This document shows positions 26,243-34,624 of a stretch of 64,000 nt of DNA, one piece after another. Below the pieces are notes generated by a model, which had not been told where the DNA came from, did no database searches, and saw only the letters and a program-made list of their open reading frames with translations. The translations under genes were made by a program, and so were the position numbers. This stretch comes from an uncultured Pseudomonadota bacterium (GTDB lineage: Bacteria; Myxococcota_A; UBA796; GCA-2862545). Every line of letters begins with the position of its first letter. Positions within the stretch are counted from its first letter, which is position 1. The DNA lies in assembly GCA_913061235.1 (NCBI GenBank), contig CAJXTB010000013.1, forward strand, positions 1-64,000. The letters are read 5' to 3'.

Positions 26243-26755
26243 CTACGCCGCGGCGCGTCGCTCCTGGTCACGTCTCTCGCGCTCGGTGCCAACGTAGGGC
26301 TCGCGGGTTCCCATCCAGTTGTCCATCCATGGCCGGGTGATGCACCAATTGGCATCTTGGTTGAGCGCCATGTGGTGGTCGTAGTGCCACGGAAGATGCT
26401 CACGCGCCCACTCGGGGTCGAGGTGTGAGCGCTTGTGCTTTCGGTAGTAGTCGACTGCCGAATAGATGACCGTTGCGGTGAAGACGGGTGCAATCGGGGC
26501 CAGCGGCAGGTGGACGACGGACAGCGCAACGAGTGCCACCGCTTCTTTGGCTTGGCCGTTCCATGAGTGGCCTAGCGGCTCGGTGTAGTCGGGGTCGTGA
26601 AAGGCGTTCTGACGCGACTTGCGGTGGTGGGTGTGAAAGTGGAAGGACCAGAAGCTGCCACGCTTCTTTCCCAGCTTTCGACCATGCAGGATGTAGCGGT
26701 GAATGCCCCACTCCATGGCGTTGGCGTAGACGAGTCCGAGGGGTAGTCCAATCAT
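26243..26755 (-). CDS. Membrane fatty acid hydroxylase / sterol desaturase family protein
   Basis: 170 residues from the ATG at 26755, which has GGAG five bases before it; the longer frame to 26821 would run through the promoter. Di-iron histidine motifs are all present: HRYILH (H-x4-H), FHFHTHH (H-x2-HH) and WHYDHHM (H-x2-HH). Hydrophobic helices flank them (LPLGLVYANAMEW, AVALVALSVVHLPLAP). It resembles the short carotenoid/fatty acid hydroxylase branch and would oxidise a lipid in the inner membrane using O2. A promoter with two matching palindromes directly upstream indicates specific regulation. Confidence 0.92.
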   Translation of the reverse strand: MIGLPLGLVYANAMEWGIHRYILHGRKLGKKRGSFWSFHFHTHHRKSRQNAFHDPDYTEPLGHSWNGQAKEAVALVALSVVHLPLAPIAPVFTATVIYSAVDYYRKHKRSHLDPEWAREHLPWHYDHHMALNQDANWCITRPWMDNWMGTREPYVGTERERRDQERRAAA

Positions 26756-26769
26756 GCGTTCTCCAAAGA

Positions 26770-26808
26770 TGACAACAGTGTCATAAATAAAAATGACGGT
26801 GCTGTCAA
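26770..26808 (-). promoter_or_regulatory. Sigma-70-like promoter with two TGAC-N6-GTCA operators
   Basis: On the minus strand TTGACA (26808-26803), 17 bases and TATGAC (26785-26780). One palindrome TGAC-N6-GTCA lies at 26794-26807, over the -35 side, and a second at 26770-26783, over the -10 and start site, with centres 24 bases apart. The downstream hydroxylase ATG is at 26755. The layout suits a dimeric repressor (TetR- or GntR-like) bound twice; the regulator is not identified in the window. Confidence 0.65.
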
Positions 26809-26880
26809 TTTCTTGGATCATGCCTGCGAACTATGCACCTGGGCCGTTGAGCGTTAGTCGCGCGCCACTTGGAGTGGTTC

Positions 26881-27600
26881 ATGCGAATTGTGGCGGCCTT
26901 GTCGATGTCTGTTGGGCTTGTGTTCGTGCTGGCCTGTGGTGGCGCAGACGTGGCCACCTCGCCGCTCCCGTGGGAGCTGACGGAAGATGCCTTTCCGGAC
27001 CGCGTGCCCGAACCGGTGGCTGTGGCAGCGTCACCGGAAGCGGCTCAGCCGGAGCTGGCTGCTGTGGACTCCGACGTTGCCGACGATGTGGCACTGGTTC
27101 CGTCCGCTGTTGATGGCACACCCGCCCCGAGCCTCGTGGCTGCTGCGGTTGAAGACGAACAAGACGCGGTGAACAAGCCCACGGGTATCGAGGCCCCTTC
27201 GCCGGCTCCAGCACCAGCGCCAGCGCCTGTCGCGGTGGGAGTCGGCCAGATTCAGCTCACCACGGGCGCCGGTATTCAGCCCATCGTGGATGGTGTACCC
27301 ATGCGCTTGACTACATCGCAGGGGTTCCTCTCGGAGGTCTCTGCGGGCAAGCACAGCCTGGAGATTCGCAACCTTCTCGGGAATGTCACCGGTTCTGCAG
27401 AGGTCGATGTGTTGGGTGGGCGACGCACTCGCTACGAGTGGCGTCGGCGTTCGCTCTCCCTTCTGGGCGACGTCGCATCCTCTCCCATGCCGTCAGCAGT
27501 CGACTGGGACGAGGTCTTTGCCACGGATGACAATGGCGGAACCACTGTGGGAGACGACAAGCAACCGCTTCAGCCGGCTGCAGCCATCGACAAGAAGTAG
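26881..27600 (+). CDS. Hypothetical lipoprotein with PEGA-like domain
   Basis: 239 residues from the ATG at 26881 (GGAG eight bases upstream); lipobox VLAC. After it comes an Ala/Pro/Val/Asp-rich linker with an (AP)n run near residue 110. The domain at about 115-190 (IQLTTGAGIQPIVDG, SAGKHSLEIRN, RTRYEWRRR) resembles PEGA-type beta-sandwich modules found in surface lipoproteins. The C-terminus is low complexity. Function unknown; it probably spans from the outer membrane to the peptidoglycan or an outer layer. Divergent from the hydroxylase, with the shared 125-base region holding the operators. Confidence 0.78.
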   Translation: MRIVAALSMSVGLVFVLACGGADVATSPLPWELTEDAFPDRVPEPVAVAASPEAAQPELAAVDSDVADDVALVPSAVDGTPAPSLVAAAVEDEQDAVNKPTGIEAPSPAPAPAPAPVAVGVGQIQLTTGAGIQPIVDGVPMRLTTSQGFLSEVSAGKHSLEIRNLLGNVTGSAEVDVLGGRRTRYEWRRRSLSLLGDVASSPMPSAVDWDEVFATDDNGGTTVGDDKQPLQPAAAIDKK

Positions 27601-27633
27601 GCGAGCGCGGCGCGTCTCGTTGCCGCTCACAGC

Positions 27634-30600
27634 TCACGAGCTCCAGCCACCACCGCCTGGCGTCTCCACTCGGATGCGGTCGCCCGGCTCCAATGCCGTC
27701 TCCTCGCCATCCCACGCCTGCCAGATACCACCGCGACACAGCGCGTCGCGTGCCGGTAGTCCGTCCGCTGCCCGAGTGCCGCGTGCGCCTCGGCTGCGTC
27801 GTGTTGCCAGGAGCGTGGCGGTACAGGCGACGGTGGTGGAAAGTTCGCGGATAAGTCCGTCACCACCTGGGTGTTCGCCGTCTCCACCGCTGCCAATGCG
27901 CTGGGCAATGCACTCGACGCGAAGGGGGGTGCGTGCTTCGAGTACTTCTGGGTCGGTGGCGCGGGTGTTGGTCATGTGGACTTGCCGAGCGCTCTGGCCG
28001 GGTCCGACTGCGCTGGCGCCTTGGCCGCCACCGATGGTCTCGTAGTGCGCCCAGTCCGCTCCGCCAATCGTCAGGTTGTTCATGGTTCCTTGGCTACCCG
28101 CTCGCTGATCTGTGGCGCGAAAGAGCAGGTCCACAACGCGCTGCGAGGTCTCGACATTGCCGCCAGCTACGGCACTGTCGGGCAGTGGGGCGAGAACACT
28201 CGGCTCGGGAATGCGTAGGGAGATAGGCGCTAGAGCTCCGTCGTTGAGCGGCATTCCACACCCAACGAGGACACGAAGCCAGTACAAAACTGCGGCTTGC
28301 ACGACCGCTTTGGGCGCGTTGAGGTTGCCGGCATGTGGACCTTGAGTACCGGTGAAGTCTACGGCTAGATCCTGCCCATCCCGGTACAGGTTCAAGCAAA
28401 TTGGGACGCCGCCAATCACGTCTTCTGCGTGTCCGAGAGGGAGGTCTCGAATGCACTCGCGCACCGCTTGCTCGGCGAGCGCGCGCAGTGTGGCCATCCA
28501 TCGGGTGAGCTCAGCAGCGGGCCCTAGGCTGACCAGGTGCTTGGCCATGAACCGGTTGGCCGCAATCTGTGCGTGCAGGTCGGCGGCAACCGTGACTGGA
28601 GCGCGGGTCTGCGCGAGCGTTTCTTGTGGAAGTTCAAGGTCAATGCGTACACGCCGGAACACCACGCCTTCTTGCGACAGCGAGGTGGAGCGTGCAGGCA
28701 TGGACCCAGGACTGATGCCGCCAACGTCTACATGGTGCCCGCGACTCGCCACGAAGAAGCGCTCTCCTTGGTGGTCGACGGGAGTGATGACGGTCAGGTC
28801 GGGTAGGTGAGAGCCGCCGACGGTTGGGTCATTCGTCAGCCACGCCGAGCCGGTAGGGGCCGTGGGTACGTGGGTGATGAGGTCGCGTACGCAAGCGCCC
28901 ATTGCCCCCAAATGCACAGGAATATGCGGGGCATTTGCAATGAGATGGCCGGCGCCGTCGAAGACCGCACAACTGAAGTCCAGCCGTTCTCGGATGTTGA
29001 CCGACCGGGCGAGGCGTCGCAGTCGTTCTCCCCCTTGCGTGGCCGTTGCCATGAAGCGCGCGCCCCACAATGCGGCTCCGTGGGCGTCTGTTGCGGCCGT
29101 TCGCACGCTGACTGCGACGTGTGTCAGGACAAGCAAGCGGTCTGACCAGTGTGCGCACCAACCGCGAGGAATGACAATGGAGGTGGTGGGCGTGGTCAGT
29201 ACATGCGGGCCGCTGATGCGCTTGGTGCCTACGCCAAACGGGTCATTGGTGATGTTCGGAAGTGCCTGTCCTGGAGTTGTGCCCACAACAATCGCGTCGA
29301 CAACTTCTAGCTGGGCATGCGCTGGGACGGCGTCGGATACGTCGCTATGGGCGTGGTAAGCGGCGCGAAGGTCGGATGAGGGCGACCACGGAAGGCGCAC
29401 GGCGTGGTCGGTGCCGTGAACGCGGACGCGGACCCATGACTCGTAGTGGATGAACGTCGCGAGAGTGGATTTTAGCTCGTCGAATACGGTCGGCAGAACG
29501 GCATGTGCGTCATGCAACGGCAACCAGATGGCCCGAGAAACCTCGTCGCCAAAAGCTGCCATGAGTTGTCCAAAGGCCGACAATACCGAGGCGAGTGGGT
29601 GAACCAGAACGGTCTGAATGCCAAGACGCTCGGCAACACCTGCCGCGTGTTGGCCCGCAGCCCCACCATAGGCGACCAGGGCGTGGTCGGTCAGCGACAC
29701 ACCCCGTTGAACGGCTAGTGCTTCCACGGCGTGGGCCATCAGCTCTTGGGCCAGGTCCACCACAGCCTCGGCGCGGTCTGGAAGCGAGACTGCAGATGGG
29801 TTTAGCGGTGGGTCAAAGGCTGCTGGGTCCATCCATCCCAGCGCCAACGCGGCGTCTGTGACCGTGGGCGGACCTCCACGTCCGTAGCACTGGGGACCGG
29901 GGTCAGCGCCGGCGGACTCGGGTCCAATGCATAGCTGGCCGCTGCGATGGCTGACGACGGAACCGCCCCCAGCAGCGATGGTTTGAACGTCTACCGATGG
30001 GCGTCGAACGCGCAGTCCGGCGATTCGCAGCTCGTCTGCACGCGGGATGGGTGAGTGAACGTCTACGCGGCACACATCCGTGCTTGTTCCACCCATATCC
30101 AAGCCGACGGCGTGGGCGAATCCGGCCATGCGAGCCACGTGTTGCACCGCGAGAACACCCCCGGCGGGACCGGACAACAAGGCATCGGGAGCGCGCAGCT
30201 GGTTGGCGTCACACAGCGAGGCGTCGGACCGAATGGCTCGGGTGCCGGGGGGAAGGCGGTCGCGTGCGAAGGCTTGGCGTAGCAGCGGGGTCATGGCTGC
30301 GTCGAGAACCGTTGTCTCCAACCTGGCCAGTAGACCCACACCCGGAGACAGCGTGTGCCCAGTGGAGATGGGGGTCTGCGGGTAGCGTTGCTGAAGCCAG
30401 GCTGCCAAGCGGTCTTCGTGAGCGGAATTGCGACTGCTGTTGAGCAGTACAACAGCAATGCTCTGCGGGGGCTGTGAGGGGAGGTCGGGTAGCTCCAGAG
30501 GCTGGGCAATCGACCCGTCCCAGCGAATGCGCTCGTTGACGTCGACACATTCGCGAATTGGCAGGTCGGGCCATGCCGCATCTGGGTCGAACAACGCGCG

Positions 30601-30858
30601 CCGGGTCATGTCGCCTGTGTGAACTAGACCGGCGAAGCCAGACGTGATGAAGAGGGTGACTTGGGCACCCGAGCGGGTCAACGCTGCATTCGTCGCTACT
30701 GTGGTGCCAACGGTCAAGACTCCCACGGCGTGGTCTCCAACCACCGCACCATCGGATGGGACCTTGCGAACGGATACACCGGAAGCATCGATAGTAACGA
30801 TGTCGGTGAACGTTCCACCGCGGTCGACACAGGTTCTGGAGAGGATGGGGTCCGCCAC
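27634..30858 (-). CDS. Fused hydantoinase A/B (5-oxoprolinase-like) protein
   Basis: 1074 residues from the GTG at 30858 (AAGGA seven bases upstream); an ATG at 30903 is the alternative. N-terminal half: HyuA with the actin-like ATPase start CVDRGGTFTDIV and VGLDMGGTSTDVCRVD. C-terminal half: HyuB with VFDGAGHLIANAPHIPVHLG (read as VFDGAGHLIA and IPVHLGAMG), GGSHLPDLTVITPV, RGHHVDVGG and the family end ETPGGGGW. Fused proteins of this kind open 5-oxo-L-proline or related cyclic amides at the cost of ATP in the cytoplasm. Size is slightly below the ~1250 residues of typical 5-oxoprolinases. The substrate is not certain. Confidence 0.93.
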   Translation of the reverse strand: MADPILSRTCVDRGGTFTDIVTIDASGVSVRKVPSDGAVVGDHAVGVLTVGTTVATNAALTRSGAQVTLFITSGFAGLVHTGDMTRRALFDPDAAWPDLPIRECVDVNERIRWDGSIAQPLELPDLPSQPPQSIAVVLLNSSRNSAHEDRLAAWLQQRYPQTPISTGHTLSPGVGLLARLETTVLDAAMTPLLRQAFARDRLPPGTRAIRSDASLCDANQLRAPDALLSGPAGGVLAVQHVARMAGFAHAVGLDMGGTSTDVCRVDVHSPIPRADELRIAGLRVRRPSVDVQTIAAGGGSVVSHRSGQLCIGPESAGADPGPQCYGRGGPPTVTDAALALGWMDPAAFDPPLNPSAVSLPDRAEAVVDLAQELMAHAVEALAVQRGVSLTDHALVAYGGAAGQHAAGVAERLGIQTVLVHPLASVLSAFGQLMAAFGDEVSRAIWLPLHDAHAVLPTVFDELKSTLATFIHYESWVRVRVHGTDHAVRLPWSPSSDLRAAYHAHSDVSDAVPAHAQLEVVDAIVVGTTPGQALPNITNDPFGVGTKRISGPHVLTTPTTSIVIPRGWCAHWSDRLLVLTHVAVSVRTAATDAHGAALWGARFMATATQGGERLRRLARSVNIRERLDFSCAVFDGAGHLIANAPHIPVHLGAMGACVRDLITHVPTAPTGSAWLTNDPTVGGSHLPDLTVITPVDHQGERFFVASRGHHVDVGGISPGSMPARSTSLSQEGVVFRRVRIDLELPQETLAQTRAPVTVAADLHAQIAANRFMAKHLVSLGPAAELTRWMATLRALAEQAVRECIRDLPLGHAEDVIGGVPICLNLYRDGQDLAVDFTGTQGPHAGNLNAPKAVVQAAVLYWLRVLVGCGMPLNDGALAPISLRIPEPSVLAPLPDSAVAGGNVETSQRVVDLLFRATDQRAGSQGTMNNLTIGGADWAHYETIGGGQGASAVGPGQSARQVHMTNTRATDPEVLEARTPLRVECIAQRIGSGGDGEHPGGDGLIRELSTTVACTATLLATRRSRGARGTRAADGLPARDALCRGGIWQAWDGEETALEPGDRIRVETPGGGGWSS

Positions 30859-30946
30859 GGCCGGTCCTTGTGTGGATGAACGAGCGGGCTGCAACGTGCG
30901 CATGACCACCCACCGGGACATACTGCGCGCTCTGGAGGTCTGCCCC

Positions 30947-32764
30947 ATGCGATGGTTGCTATCTGCCGCGGTCTTGTTGCCCACGAGTGTGTTCGCCCAG
31001 CAGGCGTGCGAGGACAATACCGTTCGCTACGGACAGCATCGCGAGACCACATTCGGGGCGATTGCCTTGTCCCCAGGTACCGCCATCGGTCAGTTCTATG
31101 AGCGTCCGGGCGCGATGGACTTGGTCGGCATGGAGATCTACGCCTATGGCGATGACCCCAACACCTGCAACACGGTCGGTAGCTGCAATGAGAACGGCAA
31201 CCTTTCCGCTTTTGACCTGCGTGCAGAGGTGTACCTGACCGACCTAGACGGAATGCCAACCGGCAGCGCCCTCGTCTCGCGCGACATCACCCTGACCTGT
31301 CGTTGCAACCCTTTCACCCTCACCAACATCCGTGAGCGGTTCGCGTTCCCAGCCATCCCTCTGACCGGCGACTACGTCGTGACCGTCACCAATACCGACA
31401 GCAGTGACACGGTCATTGTCCGTACGAATAGCTTTGTGAACGCCGACGGTGATGGCGAAGACTTGGGGCGATACTTTGTGTTCCCAGGAGGCAATCAGCC
31501 TCGAGAGTGGGTGCCAGCATCCGACTTTCAAGTCGGCGCGGGTCCCAACAGAATTGACGCAGACGCGGATGCTTACCTACACCCCATCATTGACTTTGAC
31601 CTAGATGCGTCGTTCGACGTTCAAGGTCCGCGCAGTGATGTCTGTATTGAAGCCGGAACGGAGCTGTCATTTGCCGCTTTGGACCCTGTAGCTGCGTCGC
31701 CAATCTACAACACGGACGCCCGCACTGGCGCTTCATCAAACGCCTGGCAGTTCGGTGATGGCACGTTTGGCAATGGGCCCACAGTCCAGCACACCTACGC
31801 CGCATCGACGGACCTTACGGTGCGTCACACCCAGAGCTTTGTTGGCGACACAACTTCTTGCTCGACCTTGGTGAATGAAGACATTGACTCGGTCGTTCCG
31901 TACTTCTTTGACTGCGACCGGGACGGCTTCACGTCCAGCGAAGGGGATGTCTACTGTGGCGCTCCAACAGTGCAGGGCGGAGAGTGTACCGGCGGGCTTC
32001 AGCCGCTGTTCGAGCTGCAAGATGACAACGACTGCAACGACTACAGCGCGATTGCCGCACCGGGTCTCACCGAGACCTGCGACAACATCGACAACAACTG
32101 CGATGGCTCGATTGACGACAGCATCGATGACCGCGCCGTCACAGCACCTTTCGGTGAGTGTTCGACGGACGTGGAGTTCTGTGAAGCGGGCGACTGGCTC
32201 GTGGACCCCAACAACGTAGGCCCGATGCTCGAGCTGTGCGACGGGCTGGACCAGGACTGCAACGGCATTGTGGACAACGGCGTCGCGGACGTGTTGAGCG
32301 ACAACCAAGCGGGTGCATGTGCTGGCAATGTGCAGACCTGCTTGAACGGTGGCTTTGAATCTAGCGTAGACAACTACGAGCCGACTGCGGACATCTGTGA
32401 CGGTATCGACAACGACTGTGACCCCCAGACCGCAGATGGTGCGAATGACGCGCAGCTTGGCGAGCCTTGTGACGGTGACGACGCCGACGAGTGTGAGGGG
32501 GGCGAGTTCACCTGCGACGGTGGAGCGCTGGTCTGCTCCGACGGTCCTGAGCTGGAGAACTGCGAGGACCCCGATACCGAGCCGGATACGGACCCAGATA
32601 CCGACCCGGACAGTAACCCAGACCCCGATACCGACGTAGACACAGACACGGACGGCACTGTTCCGGTCGCAGCCACACGCTGTGGCTGTAGCTCAGGTCC
32701 GACAGGCATGAGCTTGTTCGGCTTTGGCCTTCTACTCCTCGGATTCGTTGCTCGGAGACGCTAA
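30947..32764 (+). CDS. Secreted PKD/MopE-repeat protein with MYXO-CTERM tail
   Basis: 605 residues from the ATG at 30947 with GGAGG upstream; signal peptide cut near SVFAQ. A beta-rich N-terminal domain (to about 210) is followed by a PKD-like module (NAWQFGDGTFGNGPTVQHTY, quoted in full length of 20), then several MopE-type metal-binding repeats (CDNIDNNCDGSIDD, CDGLDQDCNGIVDN, CDGIDNDCDPQTADG) and a long (D-x)n spacer rich in Asp-Thr-Pro. It ends CGCSSGPTG, a hydrophobic helix and RRR, a clear MYXO-CTERM-like sorting signal. Probably a calcium- or copper-binding outer surface protein. Overlaps the next gene by TAATG. Confidence 0.92.
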   Translation: MRWLLSAAVLLPTSVFAQQACEDNTVRYGQHRETTFGAIALSPGTAIGQFYERPGAMDLVGMEIYAYGDDPNTCNTVGSCNENGNLSAFDLRAEVYLTDLDGMPTGSALVSRDITLTCRCNPFTLTNIRERFAFPAIPLTGDYVVTVTNTDSSDTVIVRTNSFVNADGDGEDLGRYFVFPGGNQPREWVPASDFQVGAGPNRIDADADAYLHPIIDFDLDASFDVQGPRSDVCIEAGTELSFAALDPVAASPIYNTDARTGASSNAWQFGDGTFGNGPTVQHTYAASTDLTVRHTQSFVGDTTSCSTLVNEDIDSVVPYFFDCDRDGFTSSEGDVYCGAPTVQGGECTGGLQPLFELQDDNDCNDYSAIAAPGLTETCDNIDNNCDGSIDDSIDDRAVTAPFGECSTDVEFCEAGDWLVDPNNVGPMLELCDGLDQDCNGIVDNGVADVLSDNQAGACAGNVQTCLNGGFESSVDNYEPTADICDGIDNDCDPQTADGANDAQLGEPCDGDDADECEGGEFTCDGGALVCSDGPELENCEDPDTEPDTDPDTDPDSNPDPDTDVDTDTDGTVPVAATRCGCSSGPTGMSLFGFGLLLLGFVARRR

Positions 32765-33513
32765 TGGTTCGCCCCCTGTTGTTGCTTGGTCTACTGGCGG
32801 TTGGCTGTGACAAGTCCACTGTCCCGCTTGACGCAAATCCCGGTGCTGCGCCTGCGCGCGTAGCGTCTGGTGAGCGCGTTGAACTCACCACACGCGATGA
32901 CGTGTCCATTGTGGCCGACGTGTGGCTGACCGGCGAAATGGGCTCTCCTGGCGTTGTTCTCCTGCACATGACGCCACGTGGGCCCTGGGTTCGCACAGAC
33001 TGGCCAGACACCTTCGTGGAGTCGCTTCACGCCCAGGGTTTGGCCGTGATTCGCATTGACCGTCGCGGCGCTGGTGAGTCCGGTGGAGACGCCGAAGATG
33101 CGTTTGAAGGGGAGACGGGTCGCTATGATGTCGAGGCTGCCGTTCAGTATTTGGCGTCGAATGGGCTTGGTAAGCTGGCTGTTGTGGGCGCGAGCAACGG
33201 AACCACGAGCCTTGCCGACTATGCGGTCTGGGCGGACGGTGAGAGCCTGCCGGTGGTAGCAGCCATGGCTTTCATGTCTCCGGGCAGCTACACCGAGAAT
33301 CAGACAGCGTTCGCGGATGTCCCGCAAGTGCCTGCCCTATTCCAATACCCCACCAACGAAGCGGCATGGCCAGAGATCCAACAGGCTGCAGCGCCAGATT
33401 CATGGACATTCACCGAGTACACCGGAACGGCCCACGGTACGCAGTTGTTTGCAGACAACGATGCCACGGCGGTCGACCTTCGGGCGTTCTTGGTCGATGC
33501 CCTGATGGACTGA
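32764..33513 (+). CDS. Lipoprotein alpha/beta hydrolase
   Basis: 249 residues; lipobox LLAVGC. Alpha/beta-hydrolase landmarks: VVLLHMTPRGPWVRTDW (oxyanion loop), IRIDRRGAGESGG, the nucleophile elbow VGASNGTTS, and a His in GTAHGTQLF near the C-terminus. An esterase or peptidase at the envelope is likely. The start overlaps the stop of the MYXO-CTERM gene, so the two are co-translated; a role linked to that surface protein is possible but not shown. Confidence 0.88.
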   Translation: MVRPLLLLGLLAVGCDKSTVPLDANPGAAPARVASGERVELTTRDDVSIVADVWLTGEMGSPGVVLLHMTPRGPWVRTDWPDTFVESLHAQGLAVIRIDRRGAGESGGDAEDAFEGETGRYDVEAAVQYLASNGLGKLAVVGASNGTTSLADYAVWADGESLPVVAAMAFMSPGSYTENQTAFADVPQVPALFQYPTNEAAWPEIQQAAAPDSWTFTEYTGTAHGTQLFADNDATAVDLRAFLVDALMD

Positions 33514-33519
33514 CCCAGC

Positions 33520-34254
33520 GTGTTTGAAGGAGTTGGCCGCTCACTGGATTCGGAGCGCTCGCAGCGCTCTGTGTGGTCGTTGGGCGTTGTGGTCACCACA
33601 ATGGTCCTGTGCGGACTCTTGGCGGTGCTGCCGAGTCGCTCAGGACCGCCCGAGGTCGCGGCGCCACCCGACGATATGGTCCTGCTCTTCGACGTCTCCA
33701 ACGAACCGGACGCCGAGTGGGAGCTGCCCAGCGCTCCGGCGCCAAGACCGGAGCCGGCAGACGAAATCCCCGACACCGCCGGACGGATGGACACGGCCAT
33801 TCCAGGGGCCGACCCAGACGCTGACTCTGAGCTTGGCGAGCTGGACACGGCCATTCCAGGCGCCGAGGGGACAGCAGCCTCCGGTGTGCCCAACTCTGGT
33901 GACCCACAACCTGCAGTGCCACGGCCATCGCCCGCGTCGCAACCCAACCCTGGCTCCGCCGCGTCGAATGGGCCGCCACAAGACGAGCGGGTGTGGGACA
34001 TTGCTCTGCGCAACCGTCTGCGCGCGCCCTATCCCAGAGGTCTGCGCGACCGTGGGTTTGGAGATGTGACCTGTACCGTCGAGGCGTACGTCGACCGGGA
34101 CGGGGTGACGCGACAAGCCTACGCGCGGCGCTGCCCGGCCATGTTTCGCACACACGCCCGCGCCATCATCATGGAGGCGCGGTGGGAGACCTTTGAAGAG
34201 CCGGATCCGTTCGTCTTCCGAAAGGTCGTCATAGACGTGCCCTTCACCCTCTAG
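33520..34254 (+). CDS. TonB-like periplasm-spanning protein
   Basis: 244 residues from a GTG at 33520, six bases after the hydrolase. A single N-terminal membrane helix (VVVTTMVLCGLLAVLP), a long Pro/Asp/Ala-rich spacer with two DTAIPGA copies (about residues 88-115), and a C-terminal TonB_C-like domain (YPRGLRDRGFGDVTCTV, AYVDRDG, RAIIMEARWE). It could transmit the proton motive force to an outer-membrane receptor or be an AgmX-type relative. The Cys pair in TCTVEAY and RRCPAM may form a disulfide. No ExbB/ExbD genes lie nearby. Confidence 0.82.
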   Translation: MFEGVGRSLDSERSQRSVWSLGVVVTTMVLCGLLAVLPSRSGPPEVAAPPDDMVLLFDVSNEPDAEWELPSAPAPRPEPADEIPDTAGRMDTAIPGADPDADSELGELDTAIPGAEGTAASGVPNSGDPQPAVPRPSPASQPNPGSAASNGPPQDERVWDIALRNRLRAPYPRGLRDRGFGDVTCTVEAYVDRDGVTRQAYARRCPAMFRTHARAIIMEARWETFEEPDPFVFRKVVIDVPFTL

Positions 34255-34619
34255 TCTTCTAGGCTCATCTGAACGTAGGTCGAGCCGCCGCGTGCCGTGA
34301 CAATCAGCTTGCGCGTATGACCGTCTGGGGCTGTGAACGTGTCGAAGGTCATGCCCATGGCACTTCCCGGACTTCCATCCCAGGTGTAGCCCTCGCGCTC
34401 GAGAACTGCGGCCCATGTTGCCCACTGTCCGGACGCATCAGAGCTTGGGTAGCGAAGCACCAGCGTATCCATGGTGGACTCGTCTACCTGAGCCTCGCCC
34501 ACAGACGTGGCGAATGCCGCGAAGGGAGAGGGTAGGGAGGGAGGTGGCGCGCTTGGTGTACAGGCGGCGAGGGTGACCGAGAGTCCAGCCAACGACAGAG
34601 TGTGGAGTAGGTGTTTCAT
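34251..34619 (-). CDS. Small hypothetical lipoprotein
   Basis: 122 residues from the ATG at 34619, giving a lipoprotein signal ending VTLAAC. Not recognised. After a Pro/Ser-rich stretch there is one compact domain with alternating beta strands (DTLVLRYPSSD, AAVLEREGYTWDG, LIVTARGGSTYVQM). It starts five bases after the IPT/TIG lipoprotein stop, so it is likely the last gene of that transcript. Convergent, with overlapping stops, with the TonB-like gene. Confidence 0.75.
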   Translation of the reverse strand: MKHLLHTLSLAGLSVTLAACTPSAPPPSLPSPFAAFATSVGEAQVDESTMDTLVLRYPSSDASGQWATWAAVLEREGYTWDGSPGSAMGMTFDTFTAPDGHTRKLIVTARGGSTYVQMSLED

Positions 34620-34624
34620 CGTCG

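Noticed and set aside
26869-27600. Start of the PEGA-like lipoprotein at the upstream start codon (26869)
   Set aside because: The ATG at 26881 has better spacing to GGAG and begins the signal peptide directly.
32374-32709. Minus-strand Ser/Val repeat ORF
   Set aside because: Complement of the (D-T)n spacer in the MopE gene; no start signals.
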